Shown in pieces: positions 59,633 through 64,000 of a DNA stretch of 64,000 nucleotides. Position 1 is the first letter of the stretch, and each line of letters opens with the position of its first letter. Both the position numbers and the translations under genes were made by a program. Source of the DNA: Chloroflexota bacterium. Lineage in GTDB: Bacteria > Chloroflexota > Limnocylindria > Limnocylindrales > CSP1-4. Under the pieces are notes generated by a model that did not search any database, was not told the DNA's origin, and saw only the letters and a program-made list of their open reading frames with translations. The stretch covers positions 298,447-362,446 of the forward strand of contig CANJLL010000003.1 in NCBI GenBank assembly GCA_947475545.1, in the 5' to 3' direction.

Positions 59633-60562
59633 ATGTCGTTCCGTCCCACCTTCGATTGTCTCTGGTGCGCCGCGCCGCACGTCACCCGGTCGGCGTCCGA
59701 CATCGAGGGCTGGGCACAGCTCTGCCCGGCCTGCGTCGGGCGGGCCGGCGAGAACCAATTCCTGGGCTTCAAGCTGCGCCAGGCGCTGACCGAGCGCAGC
59801 CGGGCTGACGTCTCGCCGGTGCCGCCGGCCCAACCTGGCGGTGCGCGTCCCGTGTTGGTCGCCCAGCCAGGTGGTGCATCCCTCGCCCCGCTGGCCACGG
59901 CCGCGCCGCCCGCGTCGCTTCCTCCGCCCCCGTCGCTCCCGTCGCCCGTCGTCGCCCCGTCCGAGTCGCCCGACGACGCGGACGACCGCTACCTCCGCCG
60001 GGGTCGATTCGCCCGCGGGCCAATCCACGATGCCGCCTGGGACGCCGAGCTGGACGCGGCCGGACGCTGGCTGGACGCCCTGCCCATGGCCGGCGAGATC
60101 GTGGAGCTGGCCGCCGGCACTGGATGGTGGTCGGCGCTCCTGGCGGGGAAGGGGACCCTGTCGGTCTACGACGAATCGCCGGCCCGCCTCGACCGTGCCC
60201 GCGACCGGCTCGTGGCCCATCGCCTGCGCGCCCATCTCCACGTCCGCGACCGGTGGGTGGAGCCGGATCGTCCGGTGGATGCGCTGTTCGTGGGCCCCGG
60301 CCTCGCCGAGGTCCCGGCCGTCCGCCTCGCACCGTTCGCGGCCCTGGCTCACCGCTGGCTCAAGCCGGGCGGCCTCCTGGCCCTCATCGATCTCCTGCCC
60401 GATGCCCTCGTGGATGCCGGCGGTGCCGTCGCGGCGCCGACACAGGCGGGACCCGTCCACCAACCCGGCGCGTTGCCTGCCGCGCTCCAGGCGGCGGGCT
60501 TCACGGCGGTCCGAGCCGAGGCCACCGGCCGCTTCTTCGTCCTGATTCGCGCCTCGGCCTGA
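59633..60562 (+). CDS. zinc-ribbon class I SAM methyltransferase
   Basis: A 309-residue protein. An N-terminal zinc ribbon (CLWC at 9-12 and CPAC at 31-34) is joined by an Ala/Pro-rich linker of about 55 residues (SLPPPPSLPSP) to a Rossmann methyltransferase with SAM motif EIVELAAGTGWWS and the strand LLALIDLLPDA. The substrate is unknown. It follows the BtuF-like gene by 8 nt. Confidence 0.75.
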   Translation: MSFRPTFDCLWCAAPHVTRSASDIEGWAQLCPACVGRAGENQFLGFKLRQALTERSRADVSPVPPAQPGGARPVLVAQPGGASLAPLATAAPPASLPPPPSLPSPVVAPSESPDDADDRYLRRGRFARGPIHDAAWDAELDAAGRWLDALPMAGEIVELAAGTGWWSALLAGKGTLSVYDESPARLDRARDRLVAHRLRAHLHVRDRWVEPDRPVDALFVGPGLAEVPAVRLAPFAALAHRWLKPGGLLALIDLLPDALVDAGGAVAAPTQAGPVHQPGALPAALQAAGFTAVRAEATGRFFVLIRASA

Positions 60563-60604
60563 GCCCCCGGCCAGTCAGGGTGCCGGCCGGCGAATCGCGG
60601 CGGC

Positions 60605-60617
60605 TATACTCGCGGCC
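60605..60617 (+). promoter_or_regulatory. TATACT -10 box with leaderless geometry for proC
   Basis: TATACT at 60605-60610 is followed by 7 nt and the ATG at 60618, with no Shine-Dalgarno in between. It is the clearest -10 box in the window. Confidence 0.55.
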
Positions 60618-61484
60618 ATGTCGCCCCTGTCGAAGAGCACCATCGCCACCGTCGGGTCCGGCGTCATGGCCGAGGCCATGATCGGCGGCCTCCTGCGCGG
60701 CGCCCTCGTGGCCCCGGAGCAGCTGATCGCCAGCCACCCGCGGGCCGAGCGCCGCGAGCACCTGGCGCGCGAGTTCGGGATCCGGACGGTCGCCGGGAAC
60801 ATCGAGGCGGTCACCGGGGCCGATGTGATCCTGCTCGCCGTCAAGCCCCAGATGCTCGCGCGCGTGGGCAAGGAGATTGGCCCACACCTGGGGCGCGGTC
60901 AGCTGGTCCTGTCCGTGATCGCCGGCGCCACCACGCGGGCGCTCACCGGCATCCTCGGCCACGACCAGGTGGTCCGGAGCATGCCCAACACGCCCGCGCG
61001 ACTGGGCCGCGGCATGACCGTCTGGTACGCGACGCCCGAGACCACCCCGGAGCAGCGCGAGCAGGCGCGCGCGCTGCTCGGCGCCCTGGGTGCCCAGATC
61101 GAGGTCGACGACGAGAAGTTCGTGGCCATGGCCACGGCGGTCTCCGGCTCGGGGCCAACGTACGTCTTCCTGGTGATGGAGGCGCTCATCGACGCCGCCG
61201 TCCACCTGGGCTTCCCGCGCCACATCGCCCACGACCTGGTGATCGAGACGCTCGAGGGGAGCACCGTCTTCGCCAAGCAGTCGGGCATGCATCCAGCGGA
61301 GCTCCGGAACATGGTCACGTCGCCCGGCGGCACCTCGGCCGCGGCGCTCCACGAGCTTGAATCCGGTCGGCTCCGGACGGTCCTGTCGGACGCGGTCTGG
61401 GCGTCGTTCCGGCGGACGGTCGAGCTGGGCGAGCAGCTTGAGGCCAGCCTCGCCAAGGACACGGGCTCCGCGCCCAGGCACTGA
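60618..61484 (+). CDS. proC: pyrroline-5-carboxylate reductase
   Basis: A 288-residue enzyme for the last step of proline synthesis, reducing pyrroline-5-carboxylate with NAD(P)H. It has the Rossmann motif GSGVMAEAMIGGLL, AVKPQ, MPNTPARLG and the C-terminal signature TSPGGTSAAALHELESG. The length is somewhat above the usual 270. The gene is preceded by a TATACT box 7 nt from the ATG. No proA or proB gene is nearby. Confidence 0.93.
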   Translation: MSPLSKSTIATVGSGVMAEAMIGGLLRGALVAPEQLIASHPRAERREHLAREFGIRTVAGNIEAVTGADVILLAVKPQMLARVGKEIGPHLGRGQLVLSVIAGATTRALTGILGHDQVVRSMPNTPARLGRGMTVWYATPETTPEQREQARALLGALGAQIEVDDEKFVAMATAVSGSGPTYVFLVMEALIDAAVHLGFPRHIAHDLVIETLEGSTVFAKQSGMHPAELRNMVTSPGGTSAAALHELESGRLRTVLSDAVWASFRRTVELGEQLEASLAKDTGSAPRH

Positions 61485-61549
61485 TCGCGCCGCGGCCTCA
61501 GCTCCCGCCCAGGCACTGACCGCGCCGAGGCATTGATCCCGCCGCGGGC

Positions 61550-61966
61550 TCAGCTCCCCCTGGACTGCGCGGTCCGCATGGCCGAGGCAATCGCCACCGC
61601 CGCGCCGATGCCGATCAGCACGTCGCCCACGCTGAACACGTTCGCGAATGGCACGCCGGACGGGAGCGCGAACACATCCGTCAGCGGCGCCAGCGCCGGC
61701 TGTGCCAGGACCACGCTGTTGGTCGCGCCCTCAGCTGGTTGCAGCCCGGCCGCCGCCAGCGCCCCGGGATCCGCGGGCATATAGCCGCCGTTGGCGATGA
61801 TGGCCGCCAGGTTGAGCGCGGCCCCCGCCGCCACGATCGGCAGGCCGGTGAGCCGGATGTTGCGCAGCACCACCGCCAGGACCACCGCCGTGGAGGCCAC
61901 GTAGAGCGCCGGCCCGGCGTCGCCGACCAGCGCGCCGCCTACCCGGTCGAACTGGATGACCTGCAC
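61550..61966 (-). CDS. DUF5317 membrane protein
   Basis: A membrane protein with DUF5317-like features: AAGAALNLAAIIANGGYMP in the middle and FANVFSVGDVLIGIGAAVA near the end. From the GTG at 61966 it has 138 residues. The same frame stays open upstream with typical family helices (LFILYAIPIGLLIGTLA) back to about 62086, but no ATG, GTG or TTG is found there; a CTG at 62086 is possible. The DinB gene ends at 62094 on the same strand, just ahead. Confidence 0.65.
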   Translation of the reverse strand: MQVIQFDRVGGALVGDAGPALYVASTAVVLAVVLRNIRLTGLPIVAAGAALNLAAIIANGGYMPADPGALAAAGLQPAEGATNSVVLAQPALAPLTDVFALPSGVPFANVFSVGDVLIGIGAAVAIASAMRTAQSRGS

Positions 61967-62093
61967 CAGCAGTCCGACCAGCGCCAGCCAGCTCCACCGG
62001 AACCGCAGGGCGGCGAGGCCCTCCAGGCGACCCCGGGCCAGCGTCCCGATCAGGAGGCCGATCGGGATCGCGTACAGGATGAACAGGGGAAGC

Positions 62094-62603
62094 TCAGGGC
62101 CTGGGCGAGCCGGCCAGCAGGTCGTCGATCTGGCGCACGTGCTCCACGAGGTGGCCGGCCATGGAGTCGTTCATGATCTGGCCGATCGTGACGAGGCCGC
62201 GACCCTGGCGGTTGCCCTGGCGGTCCAGGTCCGCGTCCGTCATCTCGCCCAGCCGGGCGATGGCCCGGTTCACGAGCGATTCGACGCGCGCGTAGAGCTC
62301 GCGCAGGGGCAGCGTCCGATCGCGCGCGATGACCCCGATCCGCAGCTCGTTGGCCGCCACGCGCCCGAACGGGACCGGGTCGACGCCATTGCCGGCCATG
62401 ATCCGCTCGACCTCGCCGAACCAGAACGGCAGCATCTCGGTGAGGTGGGCGAGCACCTCGGGCGGGTACCAGATGGCCTCGGGCACGTTGTGCAGGATGT
62501 TGTCGCTGGTGGGGAACGGCGCGGCCGCCTCCACGCGCGGGCGCTGGGCCTGCAAGGCCGTCAGCCCGAGGCGCAGGTGATCGATGACATCCGTTGTCTG
62601 CAT
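62094..62603 (-). CDS. DinB-like protein
   Basis: A 169-residue four-helix protein resembling the DinB/YfiT group of metal-binding proteins. It has HLRLGLTALQAQRP at the start, PEVLAHLTEMLPFWF with a central His, and NDSMAGHLVEHVRQIDDLL with paired His near the end. The ATG at 62603 is chosen for the AAGGAGG upstream. It may be a thiol S-transferase; the substrate is unknown. Confidence 0.7.
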   Translation of the reverse strand: MQTTDVIDHLRLGLTALQAQRPRVEAAAPFPTSDNILHNVPEAIWYPPEVLAHLTEMLPFWFGEVERIMAGNGVDPVPFGRVAANELRIGVIARDRTLPLRELYARVESLVNRAIARLGEMTDADLDRQGNRQGRGLVTIGQIMNDSMAGHLVEHVRQIDDLLAGSPRP

Positions 62604-62731
62604 GCCGCCCTCCTTGAATCTCCCAGGTTCCGGCGAGTATGCCATCGGCGCTGGCGCGGACGTGACGCGCTGCGTACCCTGACGTCGGTCGCGGGTCGGT
62701 GCGGATCCCGCGCTGGAGGAGGGCCGTGGTG

Positions 62732-63226
62732 ATGGAGGAGCTCTACCCGCTGCTGGTCGTGGTGCACGTCGCCGGGGCCTTCCTGTTTGCCCTCGCGCAC
62801 GGGGTCAGCCTGTTCGTCTCCTTCCGGCTGCGCCGGGAACGCGAGCTCGAACGGGTCCGGGCCCTGCTGGACCTGTCGGCCTCGACGGTCGGCGTGGTCT
62901 ACGGGAGCCTGGTCCTGCTCCTGCTGGCTGGCGTTTGGGCCATGATCTGGCACGGCTGGTGGCGCTACGGTTGGCCGTGGCTGGCGCTGGCGGTCCTGCT
63001 CGGCGTGGCCGTCCACATGAGCCAGCGCGGCACGGTTCACTACGTCCGCGTGCGACATGCCGCAGGGCTGCGGGCCTACGGCGACCCACCGGGGCGGCCC
63101 GCCCCGCCGGCCGCCCCGGACGTCCTTCGGCGCCTGCTCGCGGCGCCCCGCGCGGAGGAGCTGGCGCTTTCCGGCGGCATGGGCTTCCTGGTCATCACCT
63201 GGTGCATGGTGGCCAAGCCGTTCTGA
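62732..63226 (+). CDS. integral membrane protein (DUF2269-like)
   Basis: A 164-residue protein with four helices: MEELYPLLVVVHVAGAFLF at the start, SASTVGVVYGSLVLLLLAG, a Trp-rich third helix (HGWWRYGWPWLALAVLLG) and GGMGFLVITWCMV at the end. The layout recalls DUF2269 proteins. GGAGGAGGG lies 8 nt before the ATG at 62732; GTG codons at 62726 and 62729 are less well spaced. TACCCT about 55 nt upstream may be the -10 box. Function unknown. Confidence 0.65.
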   Translation: MEELYPLLVVVHVAGAFLFALAHGVSLFVSFRLRRERELERVRALLDLSASTVGVVYGSLVLLLLAGVWAMIWHGWWRYGWPWLALAVLLGVAVHMSQRGTVHYVRVRHAAGLRAYGDPPGRPAPPAAPDVLRRLLAAPRAEELALSGGMGFLVITWCMVAKPF

Positions 63227-63606
63227 TCGCCCGCGGCTCCATCGGTGCGCCTGCAGGGGTGAGGCGCCAGGCACGGGTCCATCGATCGCCGCAGCCAATC
63301 CGGGAAGCGGTGTGTGCACTACACTCACGGTCACGAGGGGGACCAAAGTCCGGCTCGATCCGGGACGGTTGCGGACCTCCCCCGGTGCCGACCGGCACCG
63401 TAACGTGAACGCGACGGTCAGAGAAGGGCGGACGGGGGCCGTTGGGCACATACGGCCCCCGTCCCTAAGTACTGGACAGGTCGCCCACCTTGGTGGAAAA
63501 TAGTCCCAATGCCGATGCTGCAGCGCCCACCGCGCCGGGGTGTGCATACATCGGTGAACATTCAGTCCAAGCTAGTTCACGAATACGGAACTCGGAGGGA
63601 TCGTCC
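63227..63606 (+). other. long structured leader upstream of the LPxT protein gene
   Basis: 380 bp without a gene. A strong hairpin (13 bp, 63429-63441 with 63451-63463, 9-nt loop) looks like a terminator or anti-terminator. Upstream lie a palindrome near 63384-63399 (GGTGCC, GACC, GGCACC) and a GGGGGA/TCCCCC pair (63337-63342 with 63378-63383) around ACCAAAGTCC. TACACT near 63320 could be a -10 box. The arrangement suggests a cis-acting RNA switch, but no known class matches. Confidence 0.45.
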
Positions 63607-64000
63607 ATGACAAAGACTGCAATCCACAAGAAGCTCGCCTGGCTCGCCGTCGGGTCCCTGCTGGCGCTCGCCGCGTTCGGCTCCTCGGTCGGTGCGGTCT
63701 CCGCCCACGACAATGACAACGATGCGTGCGCAACGCAGGCCCCCGCCTCGCAGGTGATCAACGCGCCGTACGAGATTTACGCGCCGAAGAAGACCTGCGC
63801 GCCGACGGCAGCCCCGACGGCTTCGCCCACGGTGGCCCCGTCCCCGACGGTTGCGCCCACCGCTGCGCCCAGCTTCACCGGCGGCGCCGGCGGCGTGACC
63901 GACCAGCCCACCCTTCCGCCCACCGATCGCTCGGGCGGCCTCGCCAACGTGTCTGACAGCCTCGGCCTCGTGCTGATGCTGATGGCCGCGGCCCTGGCCG
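63607..64000 (+). CDS. secreted Pro/Thr-rich protein with LPPTD motif (partial, cut by window end)
   Basis: The first 131 residues of an exported protein: signal peptide (about 8-33, cut near VSA-H), an Asp/Asn/His segment (HDNDNDA), two Cys about 23 residues apart, a Pro/Thr/Ala repeat (PTAAPTASPTVAPSPT), then LPPTD at 103-107 and the start of a membrane helix (LGLVLMLMAAALA). GGAGGGA precedes the ATG. The layout is that of a wall- or membrane-anchored protein like the one at 17885-18565. Confidence 0.75.
   Translation, partial: MTKTAIHKKLAWLAVGSLLALAAFGSSVGAVSAHDNDNDACATQAPASQVINAPYEIYAPKKTCAPTAAPTASPTVAPSPTVAPTAAPSFTGGAGGVTDQPTLPPTDRSGGLANVSDSLGLVLMLMAAALA

Noticed and set aside
63300..63400. 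A c-di-GMP-I riboswitch before the secreted protein gene
   Set aside because: Only one helix is loosely similar; the conserved GCAAA segment and the tetraloop-receptor helix are not seen.

Overview
This is a gene-dense, very GC-rich bacterial chromosome segment (about 70 % G+C by eye) with no rRNA, CRISPR array or phage structural genes. It is probably from an uncultured Chloroflexota lineage of the Limnocylindria/Ellin6529 kind. That placement is inferred from the gene set: an A2-type cytochrome oxidase carrying blue-copper domains, DUF4012 beside a sortase-like gene, a DUF2203 protein, a CPYLG/HRC Cys-rich module on a LysM protein, DUF5317, and a Wzc-type kinase without outer-membrane export genes. 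GTG and TTG starts and 4-nt ATGA/GTGA overlaps are frequent. Several genes have a TANNNT box 6-7 nt before the start codon and no Shine-Dalgarno, which suggests leaderless mRNAs.

Layout. 1-2.8 kb: end of an upstream gene, a membrane cytochrome c-cupredoxin fusion and a Kelch-repeat membrane protein, closed by a strong terminator. 2.8-6.5 kb: rhodanese, DUF2203, D-2-hydroxyacid dehydrogenase, ornithine cyclodeaminase-family protein and RidA. 6.8-11.1 kb: accessory island anchored on tRNA-Lys(UUU). Two further degenerate copies of a tRNA 3' half mark two nested element remnants. The first holds a Ddn-like F420 oxidoreductase, a cut lipoprotein and IS3/Schlafen-like fossils. The second holds a complete cobalt-type nitrile hydratase operon. 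11.1-15.1 kb: enolase-superfamily enzyme, second ornithine cyclodeaminase-like protein, alpha/beta hydrolase and an unknown protein. 15.1-18.6 kb: three-gene surface operon (LPxT-tailed Ig-like protein, sortase-like protein lacking the catalytic Cys, DUF4012 protein).

18.8-39.8 kb: PHP phosphoesterase, a small CPYLG/HRC membrane protein and VanZ, then a long polysaccharide locus. The locus has a PglF/PglD/PglE/PglC-like set that could make and load a bacillosamine-type sugar, three GT4 genes (one a decayed duplicate), two FemAB-like proteins, two deacetylase-like proteins, a methyltransferase, an O-antigen-ligase-like polymerase, a Wzx flippase and a Wzc-type chain-length kinase, followed by a LysM protein. 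Parts of it (22.5-23 kb and 26-36 kb) look less GC-rich than the surroundings and carry homopolymer frameshifts, as expected of a variable surface locus.

39.9-50.9 kb: response regulator/histidine kinase pair, initiator tRNA, DUF11 secreted protein, a four-cupredoxin surface protein, P-type ATPase, an eRF1-like protein, an ABC-2 exporter and a TlpA-like thioredoxin. 51.0-57.2 kb: the oxidase operon on the minus strand (ctaC-ctaD-ctaE, a small subunit and a cupredoxin-tailed membrane protein), with ctaG diverging. 57.4-64.0 kb: cupredoxin lipoprotein, 7Fe ferredoxin, BtuF-like protein, zinc-ribbon methyltransferase, proC, DUF5317, DinB, a membrane protein, and the start of a secreted LPxT protein behind a long structured leader.

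A recurring theme is copper electron transfer. Nearly identical blue-copper modules end three respiratory proteins (cytochrome c fusion, COX II, 352-aa membrane subunit), and two more cupredoxin proteins lie nearby. This suggests an aerobic chain that delivers electrons to the oxidase through cupredoxins as well as, or instead of, cytochrome c.
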